From Anisus vortex (taxonomy: Eukaryota > Mollusca > Gastropoda > Planorbidae), in the NCBI GenBank assembly GCA_949126835.1, contig OX421506.1:19542426-19606425 (forward strand): a stretch of 64,000 nt of DNA, given 5' to 3'. Positions 11,336 through 24,800 of the stretch are shown here, piece by piece (positions within the stretch are counted from its first letter, which is position 1; every line of letters starts with the position of its first letter). Both the position numbers and the translations under genes were made by a program. The notes beneath the pieces were generated by a model that did no database searches, was not told the DNA's origin, and saw nothing but the letters and a program-made list of their open reading frames with translations.

Positions 11336-12981
11336 TAGAAAAAGTATTCAAGTAATTTATGAAGTAGACTTTTAGCTTACATGGCCGTGATGTCATGGTC
11401 GCTGTTTCAAGAATAGGGATAACAGTAAAATGCCACATCCCTTTCCAACGTAACACGTGCTTGCAACAAAACTGTATTCTTTAGTACTGGAGGGGGGTGT
11501 TAACAGTTAACCAGCACGTAATGTACCCTGTAAAATGACGTGCGTAGAAGTAGGCATGGCGTAACAAGACCTAGCCAACGTATCCAAACGTCCTTTGTAG
11601 CACATGGGGCGTACACTGTTTAATTTCATGGGGCGTACACTGTTTAATTTCATGGGGCGTACACTGTTTAATTTCATGGGGCGTACACTGTTTAATTTCA
11701 GACATTCATATACATTAGAGGTTGCTTCGACCGACGAAGTGCTAGAAATGACACCATTGTCGTGTCCTGGCCATCTTAGGCGCACCGAAGCGCGTAGCCA
11801 AGTGCATATTTATGGCACGCATGACCCAGCCTAGTCGCACAAGACGCAATTATCAAACTAAGCGTATCAACTACGACTTTACATGAAAGTAGAACAGTTC
11901 AAACGGGCGTACCCTTGACCTACGATGGCAGATAGAGGCGTTCGACAACATTCGTGAATGTTTCACTTATTGAAATGCTATACGTTCCTTCCCTCTCCAA
12001 GCGCGCCGCTACGAAACTTAGCCTTTGGCGGACATACGCGAACGTTACATGTTTTGACTTTGATGAGCAAAGTGTAATATTATTAAACTTTTACAATGAT
12101 TTACTATAACGTAACGTGGTGCACTTACTCGGACATTCAAAACGTTATAACTTTTATTGATTGCATAAATGACTGTAAGGCTTATATGTGAGATGTTATT
12201 TTGATAAACACTTTATAATAACACTATTTTGCTACATTCGACTATAATTTTTTTTATTGTTTACATTGTTAACATTTTTTATAAAAATATATAGATTTTC
12301 TATCTATATACATTATATTTCATAATGGATATAAAATATTAAAAGAGATTTAAAAAAAGTATATATTTTTGAGTCGTTTTTATAAACAATTCAACGTTTG
12401 ATGTTTTTTTTTAAATATTAACAATGTGAGACGAAAGAGTCTTTTAAAATGAGCTTAAAGACCTTTCTCTTTGACTAGTGGCTGTGTGTCTTACATACAA
12501 ATACAACTGCCACTGCAATTTATTTCATGAGCGTTTTGAACCGACTGAACATGCTTTGAGATAATTTAAGATTGCTTTATAGAGTTTATAGATAATAACA
12601 AACCGAAATTCCTCTTGATTGTAATTTAGCATTAGTTAATCATTAATAAGCGTAGGCCTAATTGTCATTTTTAAACAATATAAAGAGAGATAGATAGATA
12701 AAGATAAATCTGATAGAGAATTATACACACCATTATACTGATCAACACAATCAAATCTTTCAATATGGTGTTTGCTTTTCTCTAATTCTCTCTCTTGTAT
12801 TGGTGTGCAGACACATGCCACCACAACACGGCCAGCCAACCAAGGCTTTTATTGTGTGTTCTTACCTCCGATCACTTACCGTAATTACCGTAATTAGACT
12901 TCCACAACGTAGAGCCCATCTTGTTGTACTCAATACATTACACGGCCTCATGCGGGCTTTATAGGAAAGCAAACATTTTAA
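11336..12981. other. Intergenic spacer between genes 1 and 2
   Basis: Apart from the 24-bp array at 11603 I see no exon-like segment, transposon coding sequence or RNA gene. The stretch 12060-12440 is very AT-rich; a short GATA repeat lies near 12690. Confidence 0.5.
11603..11698 (+). repeat. 24-bp tandem repeat, four perfect copies
   Basis: The unit CATGGGGCGTACACTGTTTA plus ATTT is repeated four times without a mismatch. Because 24 is divisible by three, it gives artefactual repeat proteins on both strands. Confidence 0.95.
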
Positions 12982-12989
12982 CAATTTCG

Positions 12990-13553
12990 TAGAGGCCGAC
13001 CGAAAATAGGTTTCTGTTTCGGTGTCGAAAGTAGGCAAATGCCTATTTCGGTGTAGTTTCTGTTTCAGTCGAAGCCAAAAAGTTACCTTTTGGTTTACTT
13101 TCAGTTTCGGCCGAAACTGATATTGATTTTCGATCAGCAGCCGAATATCTTGCCTTTGTCATTTTTTTTTCTTATTTTATAAAATGTATGTCATAATATT
13201 TAGACACAAAAATCTTTTTTATATAAAGTTTATATTGCCTTTTAGGTTATTAAATCTTATAGAGTATTCAATTCTGAATAAGATTATTCATAATACATGT
13301 AGGTTATAAGCAGCTGAATATTACATGTTCTATGGTTTACTTAAATAGAGTTACCATAAATTAGTTAATATTACACACAAATGTGCAATCTTTTAAAATC
13401 TTTTGTTAGCAATTCGGTTAATCTTTCTGTGTAGGTTTCGGCCGAAGGTGTAGTTAAACTTTCGGCTTCTGTTTTGGCCGAAAGTCAATTTATAACTTTC
13501 GGTATGGTCTCGTTTTCGTCCGAAGCCCAAAATTTTGTTCCGGTCGGCCTCTA
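12990..13553 (+). mobile_element. hAT-like MITE with TAGAGGCCGACCG ends
   Basis: Terminal inverted repeats TAGAGGCCGACCG / CGGTCGGCCTCTA enclose 564 bp with many subterminal TTCGGCCGAAA-type palindromes. Flanks CAATTTCG (12982-12989) and CAATTTAG (13554-13561) agree at seven of eight positions, as expected of an aged 8-bp hAT target duplication. No transposase inside. Confidence 0.8.
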
Positions 13554-13561
13554 CAATTTAG

Positions 13562-15045
13562 AACAGAATATAAAGTCATAGATGTATATTAAAATATATA
13601 GTGTTACTTTTCCCTGACCATTCCAAAGTCACTTTGCATGTTCGCGAAGCCCTCTCCAATGCTTTAGATTTGATGGAATCGTATCTAGGATCACCAGCTA
13701 GATTCTATAATGACTTTTTAATTTCCTAGAATTTAATCACTTTCACTATTATTCACTGTTACTCAGCTCTACGAAAGAGTAGATCTAGAAAACAATAAAA
13801 ATTTTGAAAATTAATTACTTACTGAATTAAATCCTCCCACGCCTTTCAGAGCATCGGGCAATGAGAGTTCTCCAGTGGGACTTGGTCCGCTACCTCTGCT
13901 GCCGGATCGGGCAACTGCAATGCTGGCAGACGGCGGCTCTGGTGTTGGGGCGTGGGGCTAACAACCCCATACCCGTGCTACTTTATTGCTATGGAAAGAA
14001 ATGAGAATTTTTTAAACTGGAAGTATTATATACAGATGAAAAAAAAAAGGTTTATGCAGGACAAGCGCATCGTAACAACTAACTAAAGTACACGATGGTT
14101 CACCACGAGGTAAAAATCTACAGCTATAATTCCATTGGTTCCCCGCTCTCCTCCTTCTAGGTCAACATACTAATGCTTTACTACGAGGGGGGTCAAAGGT
14201 TAACAAAAAATCAGACTTAAAAGTGAGCCATAAACTTGAATATTACGTGGATGGACGTCACAATTTTATTTGTGATTTCATATTTTGGAGGTCTTGACCC
14301 CCTTCCCCCTTTTCTTGGACAGTGACTTCTGGCTGTTTAGTGCACTTTGTATTAATGTAACCCTAAATTCCTAACAATAGGAAACAAACACTTTTTTTTT
14401 TAAAGATAGAAACATAAAAAATGCTAAAAAAAATATATTTTAAAATGCTAAGAAATCTATTTTTAAATGCTAAGAAATCTATCATCTTTAAACGCAAACA
14501 AATTTCTTAAAAATAATTTCTTTTCAGATCAAATAAGAACACTTTAGGAAAATCTTAGCTTTTTGACATTGCAGGTTTGAAGACCGAGCCCGCCTACCCA
14601 TTCCACCCTCGCCTTGCCACTCGAATACTCATGGCCACGAGCGGTTGTGCATTGAGTGGGAATTTTTTTCCTTTTAGATTTTACTCATTCTAGATTAAAT
14701 ACAGTCCGTTATGGCAATGTTGACACAACTACCAATTATTAGAGATGTAATTAAAGATATATATATGTCTACTATAACAAAAGAGCTAGTCTTTCTGACA
14801 AAAATATGACGAAAGGTTTAAAAAGATCTTGAATTAAAATATATTGTATTTTAAAATAAAACATTGAAACAGGTTCATTACTAGCGAATATTCACAACTG
14901 ACTAGAGTAACACCAATAATTAATAATTAAATCAATAAACCTAGAAACACTAGAGGTCAGAGGAGAAAAGACTAAAGTAATAATAATACATAAAGCATTT
15001 AACTCTAATTTAGAAATACATAATACAACCCAATAACAACCTGTT
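13562..15045. other. Gene-poor stretch
   Basis: No exon or element end can be defended. Two islands of higher GC (13845-13975 and 14575-14650) stand out and may be old transposon remnants; the first contains GGGGCGTGGGGCTAACAACC, resembling the GC-rich block after the LINE at 53.4-53.6 kb. Confidence 0.35.
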
Positions 15046-15049
15046 GCAA

Positions 15050-15300
15050 CTCTCAGATAAACATAAGGGCAGGAACTCTTGTCTTATCAGTTTTGCGAGA
15101 ACAAATGATAAATACTCTTTCTTCTCGAGTTTCATTCAGACATGGAACAGGTTACCGGAACAAACCAAGAAAACCAATAACTTAACATCATTTGAAACAT
15201 TATTAAAAATGCAAGACTAGACTCGGACCACGAATGAACGTAGGACGCAATAATCCTCTTTATAGAAGGTGCGTCCTTAATTTATAAGATAATATTGACT
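15050..15300 (+). mobile_element. LINE 3' end (reverse-transcriptase C-terminus and 3' UTR)
   Basis: The plus strand reads RNSCLISFARTNDKYSFSSS then FIQTWNRLPEQTKK and SFETLLKMQD before a stop, the usual end of Jockey/CR1-like ORF2 proteins. The 3' UTR ACTCGGACCACGAATGAACG…GACGCAATAATCC is shared with 29340 and 8885. Confidence 0.75.
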
Positions 15301-15307
15301 AATTATT

Positions 15308-16088
15308 ACTCCCTTTCTATTAACTTGTATTTTCTGTCTGTCTGCTTGCTTGCTTGGTTGGTAGCAAAACTTCGCATCGATTTTTCGACCACTTCCCGTC
15401 GTCCAATCGAGCTGAAAATTGGGCAGCAGACTTGTCCCGACTAACAATAAGTAAAATACCCGTCGGACCGAATTGATCTATAAGTCCGATGAAGCAACGT
15501 TCACCAGTTTCTGTGGCCACGGCATACTAGGTGATTGTGTGGCCAGCACTATGCACAGCCGCCTTCACTTTACCCAACTAAGGCCAGGTACCCATCAGAG
15601 CTGGGTAGACTCAGGGACACCCTTCAGCCCCCGGAAAAAATCCTAGCCTGCACCAGGATTAGAACCCGGGACCTTCGGCTCGTCAGTCGAACGCGCCGCC
15701 GCTCGGCGACTGTGACCCATTTCGACTAACAATACATTCTATCAAATTTTCAGCATCATAGCCTTTGGAATAGTCACGAATTCCTTCGACCAATTTGCGA
15801 ATCGAAGAGTATATTTCACGTCAAACACGGCTGCCTCTACCGGAAGAGACGGAAGTAAAAAAATGTTTCGGATTTGTTCGTTTTTACGAAATAAATAGAT
15901 TGAAAACGACACAATGTAGCCGAAACAAAGCGAGTTATCTTTTTATGGTTTTTGCGGGCAAAAGGTAGAAAAAAAAAGGATGCGCACAATTTTAATGTAG
16001 AAATTCATAAGGTATGATATTACTTATATTTATTTTAATCTATCAAAATATTAATTAAATATAAACTTAGTTTACAAAGAAAGGGAGT
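15308..16088 (+). mobile_element. TIR element 'ACTCCCTTTC', copy 1, with nested SINE
   Basis: Ends ACTCCCTTTC and GAAAGGGAGT. The body (CGACCACTTCCCGTCGTCCA, GGAATAGTCACGAATTCCTTC, AAACGACACAATGTAGCCGA) matches the copy at 57359-57813. The first part is split by the SINE at 15450-15722. No transposase coding is visible. Confidence 0.8.
15450..15722 (-). mobile_element. tRNA-derived SINE, copy 3, with 12-bp target duplication
   Basis: Minus-strand orientation: the tRNA-like head lies at the right (GACCTTCGGCTCGTCAGTCG, GAACCCGGGACC) and the tail at the left (AGTAAAATACCCGTCGGACC). CGACTAACAATA occurs on both sides (15438-15449 and 15723-15734), and removing the SINE restores the sequence of the 57359 copy. 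It is the most complete copy here, 273 bp. Confidence 0.9.
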
Positions 16089-16278
16089 ATAATAAAAACT
16101 GTGTTTTTATGGGTTAGTTTATTTTTAGATTTTTAGAGACAAAAAATGTATAAATAAGAAATATCGATATTAAAATAAATAGATTAATGCGCTGCTGTTC
16201 CTTCTTAATTTAGAAATTTCCGATTCGGAACTGTGTACAACCCAATTCTTGGTTTTGTTTATTGTATTTTATTTGCAG

Positions 16279-16361
16279 CAAGTTATGACGAAGACCACAT
16301 AATGCCCATTCTAAAATGTTTCCAACATTATTTTCCTTTACACTTTTCCTTTCGTATTCTT
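16279..16361 (+). CDS. Gene 2 exon 1: 5' UTR and signal peptide (ATG at 16316)
   Basis: ATG at 16316 opens MFPTLFSFTLFLSYS, a short hydrophobic signal-peptide-like start, ending T|GTAAGT in phase 1. An acceptor-like TTTGCAG at 16278 suggests an upstream non-coding exon. Phase matches the exon at 18535. Confidence 0.6.
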
Positions 16362-18660
16362 GTAAGTATTGATTACCAATCCACAAATTAATGATATATA
16401 TTCACTCTTATTAAGAGTAGAAAACATTATTAAATGAGAACGTTTCGTGTTGATCTTATATAGACTATTTACAAACGAGTAATTAAGGTACAAGATCATC
16501 TTGTCAGGGGAGATTATTGTTATATATTGGTACCTATACGAAGGCCGTTATACCGTCTACTAATGTAAAACGACAGTGGTCCAGATCCTATAAAACTCTA
16601 ACTTAAGCCAAGACGATTGACCTCTCCAGATTATTATTAGCTCCCACCTCACTCTCTCTTTTTTGTTACTATCTTTAAGAATTTACAAGCATTCGAGACC
16701 TTGCCTCTTAAATAGATAAACAGAGAACTTTAAAAAAAATATTTTTATAATCTTTCCACGTCTTGACTTTAGTTTAGAATAGTTTAAGAATAGTTTAATA
16801 GATTTTGCATAAATTAAATAGAAGAACGGACTACTGTGTCATATTTGGAGTTGGCACTTTTACAGTATTTTTTAATATTTAATACTATCTACATTTAGTG
16901 GTTTATTCTAAGAGTGTATAAAAGACCTTGATCGTTTTTTTTATTCTTTGTTTATTTAAGTGTAAGTAATTGTTTTTATTTAGTTATTGTAATTTTTTAT
17001 ACTTCAACTAACCCTATTTAATTATTGGTATCATAGCGAGATGACATTTGTTTTAATGCTTTAAAATGACGTTAAATTTATTTGCCTGCTAAAGGATTCT
17101 TACAACAAAGACTATAATAAGATGGACCGCTTGCTTTAATACTTTTGCTTTTCGATTACTCGAATGACTTTTCTTTTTTTCGGAATTACCGGTTCCCTTT
17201 TGTATTGTACACTTCCGTTTTATTTATTGCTATGATTTTCTCAATAAAAAAAAATTGAAAGTTGTATACAGCGGAAATATTTAGGAAAACGTAGGAGAGT
17301 TGAAGTAATTTAAGACAGCGTTATTGGATGCGCATGGAAAAAGGAGCATATAAGCTCTAAAAAACTAACCCATACAAACCAAGCTTTTATTATACTCCCT
17401 TTCTTTGTAAACTAACCTTTAACATTTGTACGGCGTAAAGAACAACCTAGCCCGTAAATTTTATAATACGAATGTAAACATGAATGAATTTTTTCCCTCC
17501 ATTCACAAAGCTAGAGTGCAAAGTTTGATGACGTCATAAAAATATTATCAGCGAGACAAAAAAAACATAAAAAGATGGACCGGCATTTTCATCTTATAAC
17601 CAAAACAAATCAAAATTATAGTATAATTCAATTTTTTTAAATGAAAATTTGATAGAATGTATTGTTAGTCGCCAGAAGTCTGCTGTTTAAGTTTTAGCTC
17701 GATTGGACGACGGGAAGTGGTCGAAAAATCGATGCAGAGTTTTGCTAACAAGCAAGCAAACAAACAATAGGAGTTAATAGAAAGGTAGTAAAAAAAGAGC
17801 AAGAGGTCCATCTTGTTATAGTCTTCGATACAAGTCAAAATATTAAAGCACATTTTAAAAAAGACCATAACAGTAATTCAGGCTTTCTTCAGTGATATGA
17901 AGAGTTTTGACTTGACATTGTATACTAGACGTTTTTGTTTTTTAAATTATCTTTTGTTAAGTCTAAGTCTTATATTTGTAATTTTCTTTTTTTCTTATTC
18001 TAAACATTTTGGGTTAAAATATTTTGCATCCTTATTATGGTAGTTTTTAAATTTGTTTTTAAGTTAACTTTGTTTTCTTTAATACAATTTAAAGCATAAT
18101 TTATTTATTTTTAAATTTTTACTTGTCAAAAATAAGCCTTATATCTATGACCTGCACTGCTTTTCACAAAAATAGAGACCAGTCGTATGTTGGTCTTTGA
18201 TCAAAAATATTTTAATGACAGAAATGTTGGTGTCTAAAGGAGGGTTCGGCAACCTTTTGATAATAATGTACCAAAGTAGGATCTTTTATTAATTCAGAGT
18301 GCCAACATCCTTAAGTCATCCTTCTATTTTCTTGTTGAACAGACTTGCATTGTCTTTTTTAAGGGGTCATCCACGGGCCATTGATAATCGCTCTGCGTGC
18401 CAAGTCTGGCATGGTGTCGTAGGTTACCGAGCCCTGGTTTAATGCATTTTTAAGAAATATGTTATCTATAGTTACATTGTTTATTTCGTAGTAAATTAAT
18501 GCATCTCACTTAAAGTCGCATTGTCTCTTGTAGATTTTTACAGTTGCCTTCAAATAAAACCACCGGACAGCTTAGCTATCTTGAATAATGAACATTATTT
18601 TCAATGTGAAATGTTGTAAGTATATTGAAGCACTGTACACAGTTTTAATGAATATGTAAG

Positions 18661-18696
<36 letters not shown>

Positions 18697-18726
18697 GTAG
18701 ATAGATAGATAGATAGATAGATAGAG

Positions 18727-18813
<87 letters not shown>

Positions 18814-21800
18814 TAGATAGATAGATAGATATATAGATAGATAGATATTGAAAGTGTTACTAAACGGAGTTTCCTAATATTTATACTCTATTAAACTCCC
18901 TATTAAAATATTAAGCGAAACGCGAATGTGATGTTGGAGGTAGAGTTATTGTTAATATTAGCACAATGAACGCCTCCCTAAGCAAATTAATTACTCAGTC
19001 GGATGCTCCTCTTTAGAAAATTCTAGAGCAATGTATCGCTTTAAACACTTCCGGTTGGAGTATCGTTAGTCGGGTAATATTTAGGTTTCCCTCTTAAATT
19101 AGAATTACATAACTATAGTCAATACTTCCCACAGGAAAATCGAATCTAAAAAGTAGCCGATATCTAGTCAGTATTTAAGGCCGAGTTGGGCGGAATTCTC
19201 TCTCTTTTCCATAATGTCTACTAGAGTAAGCTTATAGCTTCGTTTTCATAATGTCTCTACTGTATGAGGCATATCACCTTGCTCTCCGAACCACTGTAAT
19301 GTTTATTAAGCTGTTGATTCTTAAAATGGATTCTTTGCATTTCATACACGGAATATGTGTCATATATTCGTAATTATCGGAGTATAACACCTTTATCATT
19401 GAAGAGCATGTTCTCTTAATTAACAAGTTAATATTCTGTTCTATATTTCATTCTGAATGGATTTGTGATTTATGTAAATATTGGAAAATTACCACCATCG
19501 TTCTAACATTTAAATATTCCTCGTTGTTCCATCTGGAGTTATTATATTACTTAATGTTGACTGTGTGTGCAGTTCATAATAACTTTACATAATTTAATAA
19601 TCTACTTCACTTTACACTTATACAACTGCTAAGAGCCATTATTTACTAGTATTGTATACAATAGATTCTACACTACTTGTTACTCATGTTGAGACGCTTA
19701 GTCTCTGTACTGGGACCACCTTAGACATAATAACTTAATAATGAACATATTCTATTCATGCTGTGCTTTATTGAAAGAACAATAATAATAAATAATTGGA
19801 TATCAGCATAATTCAGCTGTAATCAAATATTTAATGGGGGCTCTGAGCTAAACACATCTTACATAATACTCACAGCATAGTAAGTCATCTATTACATCAA
19901 TAATAATTATTTAATGAACTGGTAAATCTATAATATCATTGGAAATACTATGTATAAAGGATTTGGCCAGGACAATCAATAATATTCTAACTATTCAGTA
20001 TATACAAGAGTGTTGGATGACCATTGGTAGATGTCTGAAACAACATCATTAAACTGATTGATAACTTCTAGAATTATCATGTTGATGGTCAGCGATGTTG
20101 CATACAAAGTAATACATGCTTTAATTAGCAGGTTACGTAATAATAGAAATAGATAAAAATACAGATATAATATACATTTATAGATAGATGGATAAATAGA
20201 TAGATAATGTATAATAAGATGTATGAGTTTGTTGTGTGCAAGAGATATAGCTTAACATTGTTAATGTTAAGGGTTAGACCAATTTAAAACAGATGGGCTG
20301 TTTACCGGGACCTGAAGGGTATGAATTCTCTGCCCAAATTTGGTGGGTAGATGACAACACAAGTGGACAACTAAGATTCGGCTGTGCATTACGCTGGCTA
20401 AGCTAAATTTAAATTAATTTGTTAAACTCAATTTTATGCACTTAATTAGTTTGATAAACAGACGTTCGGTAACATTAGCATCTTTATAGATCTACATATA
20501 AGCCCAGAGAGAGAGAGATTTATTTGCAAATAGATTGATATTTAATTAGAATAAAAGACAGTTACAGGAATAGATTGTTAATTAATGGTTAGGGAAAAAA
20601 AGGGAATAGATGTAGGCCTATAGAGTGGTAAAGGGGATTGTTTTGTAGATAGCAAAGATATATATCATAGTTCTTATTTGTTCATTCTTTTTTATAACAT
20701 AATTTCTTTGGCAGGGTGACAAAAAGCGAGTTACGAAATGTTGCAAGAAGTTCATTCACCTTTGCATCACCATCTATGGTAATAGATTAGTTAAAGTTTC
20801 AGGGTTTATGGCGCATACAAAAATAACCGACTATGCTATTTAGTAGGGAAAGACAGTGCGAATATTTGTCAACCTAATCAGTGTACAACTCAATCTTACA
20901 CTTTTCTATCTTACATGCTACAGATGCGCCTTCTATAAGAAAGATTAGATCTATTACGTCACACGCTAAGTCTAGTATTGTACTTTGATTCGTTTTTGAA
21001 AATGATGTTTAGCTACAGGTTTTCCGGATTCGTCCAGGCAACGCATTCCATTAAGAAAAAAGAAACCAACAATATTGTATTTCAACCGAAATATCTTATC
21101 TGAATATACTTTGTACCAAAATATTCTTTTCCAGAACAACAGTTTACACCTATGTACTTTAGGCTTTAAAACAAAATAAGTTTTACTGAAATATATTTTC
21201 CGAATATTTTTAACGAAAATACTATGTTGTAATATATTGAAAACCTAAACAGTGTATGTTAAATTATTTATATTCAACTAGGCAATATATGTATTTCTTT
21301 ATATATTATGTTTTACAATTTTATATGTAGTTTAATTGGGGACTCTTTCCTCTGTCCTAACGGGCTCTCTACAATAATATAAAGAAGAAGAAAAAGAAAA
21401 AAAATAATTTATACCAGGTGGTTAAAAATGCTATAAAAATAATATTAAAAACTAAAAATTAGCTCCAACAATAGCCCACCTTTTACACAAATCACATGTT
21501 GGTTTTTTTTTAATGTACAGGACTGTAACGTGACGAATTGGATTTTCTGCAATCTGCCATTCCCAGACGAGCCATCCGATGGGTACTGCAGTTGTACGAG
21601 CAAGACTGGAACACAGACTTACATTTACATTTTCACCTTCTACAGGAAAAAAATGCTTCAGATCTACAACGTACTTACTTTTATATATAATAATAATAGA
21701 GCGTTGCAAAGAAATATAATGTAAGCTCAGAGTGCATTTAACATACAACTATAATCTCTAGGCTAAGAATAAAGCTAATTCGTGGTTTTTAAACTTGACA

Positions 21801-24800
21801 AACATTGGACAAATAAAATAAATTAATTAACCATTGACAAGTCTTAATGAGACGTGACCATTTTAAATAGAAGAGATCATAAACTTCTGATGACATTTTC
21901 TGTTATATTTGTAAACAAAAAACATGCTTTTGCTGGTGTTTGACAATTGATTTCAACCTAGACGGCCAGTTCTGGTCTTTTAGAAATATACAAAGGATAC
22001 AATATTAATTATGACGAATCCGTTTCTAACATCAAAAGTGAGTAGGCGATAATTAATACTCAAAGTGTTAGTCTCGTTAAGTTAAATTTAGATTTGTTTA
22101 TAAAATAAATTAGTCAAGAGTTGCGTCTTCGGTCATTATAAAAATACAATGCGTAGATTCAGAAAAACAAAAATAAAAACACCAACAATTAGTTTGAGGT
22201 TGTAAAAAGGTGATTCTTCACGTCTCACATTCACAAGCCATCGTTTTCTTTTGGCAACATCTTTTGGAAATGAACTAAAATTGAATCCACTAAATTTTTT
22301 GTGCAACCAGAAACGCACATATATGTTTCAATCAAATGGGACCGGAATTGTTTTACACTTCAACCTTTTATGCATGCATAATCGTTAAGAAGTTGATTAC
22401 ACAGTCACACCTTCGGACTGGATATTGAGAAGGCTCTAAGGCCAACGGTTGTCAGAGAGAAACGGGACACTTCCAGAAGCAAGGAGTCGGCAGTACGAAG
22501 TGTTCTTTGCTATATACTTAACTAAAGACATTGAATATCACTCGAGCCTGAGAACAGAGCTAGATGATCAATGTGAGTGTTCTTAGCCCAAGATCCTGTT
22601 GAAACGCCGAAATTTCACCGCTTGTTCCCAATTCACAAGGGTCAAGAGTGGGTCCCTTTGTCTACATTGATCTGATTGCTACCTGACTTCAGAAGAAAAA
22701 TAAAATAGATATGGCTGACGTCATTAATTTTATTTGTTTGGCCACATAGGCCTAATCTTCTAGTTAGCCCTATTATTTAAACAAAATTGTTCGCTTACGC
22801 GCAGGACACGTACATCTAAACTCGCACCCTAATCGCATTAGACCAGAAAAATCAGCGGCATCCCTCTCTCTGTAAACACCAAAATGAAATACTCGGCCAT
22901 CATCTTTTTGACTGTCCGGCACTGCAAGACATACGAAATGTCTACCTCCCCAGAAAACCCAAATCTCTCTAACACTCAAACTATTCCAACTACGAACAGC
23001 TACAAAATTTATTCAATTTCTTCATCACAGCGTCAGGCCCAAAGGCAAGTTCCCAGATGGCTGCTGGATCAGGATGATGATGATGATATCAAAATTACAT
23101 TCACTTTGCTCTAAACACGAAACTTATTTACATTTTTACATGTCCATGCACTTATTCTTACAGTATGATAATGAAAATCGACGCTGCCAATTTAGTCGGT
23201 TTAAGAAAGTTTTGGTTTAATAATTGTATATTCTTCTTTTTCGTAATTTCTTAGGGCCAGAGTGTCACCTGTACGTTGGGTGGAAATTATAGCGTTCACA
23301 GACAGACAACCCTGCACGGTATGTAAGCTTAATACGTTTAGTATATATTACTATTGGCCATGTAAAGAGAATGAATGCAGGTCGCATGCCCAAAGACCTA
23401 CTCTACGGAGAGCTGGTCAAAGGTCATAGGAATACAGGGCGCCCGAAACTGCGCTTCAGAGACCTATGCATAAGGGACTTGTTCCAGAGCTCCATCGACC
23501 CCAACACATGGGACTGTCAAGCTGTTGACCGTCCAACCTGGAGGCTCGCAGTTAGGCGTGGCACATCGTGCGCAGAAACTGGGCTCAGGGCCGGATTTAG
23601 ACTTGATGGGGCCCTAAGCTATTTGAGATATGGGGCCCTTTAAAAGTCCAGAATTATATGTTAGTGCAAAATATGATTTTCGGATACTTAGAGGGTTAAA
23701 ATGAAATACAATTAAGAAGTATAGCTTATAGTTAGTGAAATAATACATTTTTTTTTTACATTTTTATTCATTCATAACAAATTTAAAATGCAAACTCTGG
23801 TAAAAAGAAACTAAAATTATTTTAAAAGGAATAATTTATTATCTAAAATATTTTCTTTCTTGCTTTTGCCAGAGCAAAGTCACTGATGACATCATCAAAT
23901 GATAAACTGCGTAGTTTGTCACTTTCTATGCACATGAGACTGAGGGAACATAATTTATCTTGAGTCATTGTTGTTCTAAATTCATTTTTTATCCTCTTCA
24001 AGTGAGAAAAAGATCTTTCTCCAGAGCAATTTGCAACCATCATACTAAGAAACACTTAAAATCGCTTCTACATTTGGGAATGCTGATTGGACACGATCAA
24101 TAAATATTACCCTGAACCATAGGCTTGACTATGTCTAACATATTGATGAAAATTCTTGACTTCTCCAACAAGATTCATTTCCACATCTTCAGGGTATGTT
24201 TGGCATAAAGCACTAATTCCTTTACGAATCTTTTCTTCTGTAGCTTCTAATTTGTTTAAGAGTGAAACATTTTTCGCAGCATCATTGTATACTGAGGCCC
24301 TCTGTGCCCGACTTGACTCTAATGCAGGGGTCGGGAACCCATAGCTCGCGAGCCATATGTGGCTCTTTTGATGGCTGCATCTGGCTCGCGGACAAATGTT
24401 CGAGTATTTAAAAAAATGTTTTTTCATAGACTTTGTGATCTACATAGTTTTTTTTAATCAATATTTCATTCTACAAATGAGTTAAAGTATACTGCAGCTC
24501 AGCATCAGAAGAATTCAGAGACATAATTATTGTACTTTTAGTGTTAAAATCACACAAAATGCACACATTTACTAGAATTTTTAGTTTTAAACATAATGTA
24601 CTTTTACATAATTACTTTTCATAATATGTGGTGTACATGGCTCTCTCAGAAAAAAGGTTCCCGACCCCTGCTCTAATGCATTCATCACTGGTATAAATAT
24701 TTTGATTCTGAACTTGTCTCTTGGCTCAAGGTTCTCTAAAGCATCATCTTCATCATCGTTGATACGCCTTCTTCTATATCTGCTTTTCTTGTAATCAACA

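Noticed and set aside
11604..11834. 76- and 92-residue repeat ORFs
   Set aside because: Products of a perfect 24-bp tandem repeat.
21671..21720. Longer exon 4 ending at the strong donor 21721
   Set aside because: Phase 2 there does not fit exon 5, whereas 21670 does.
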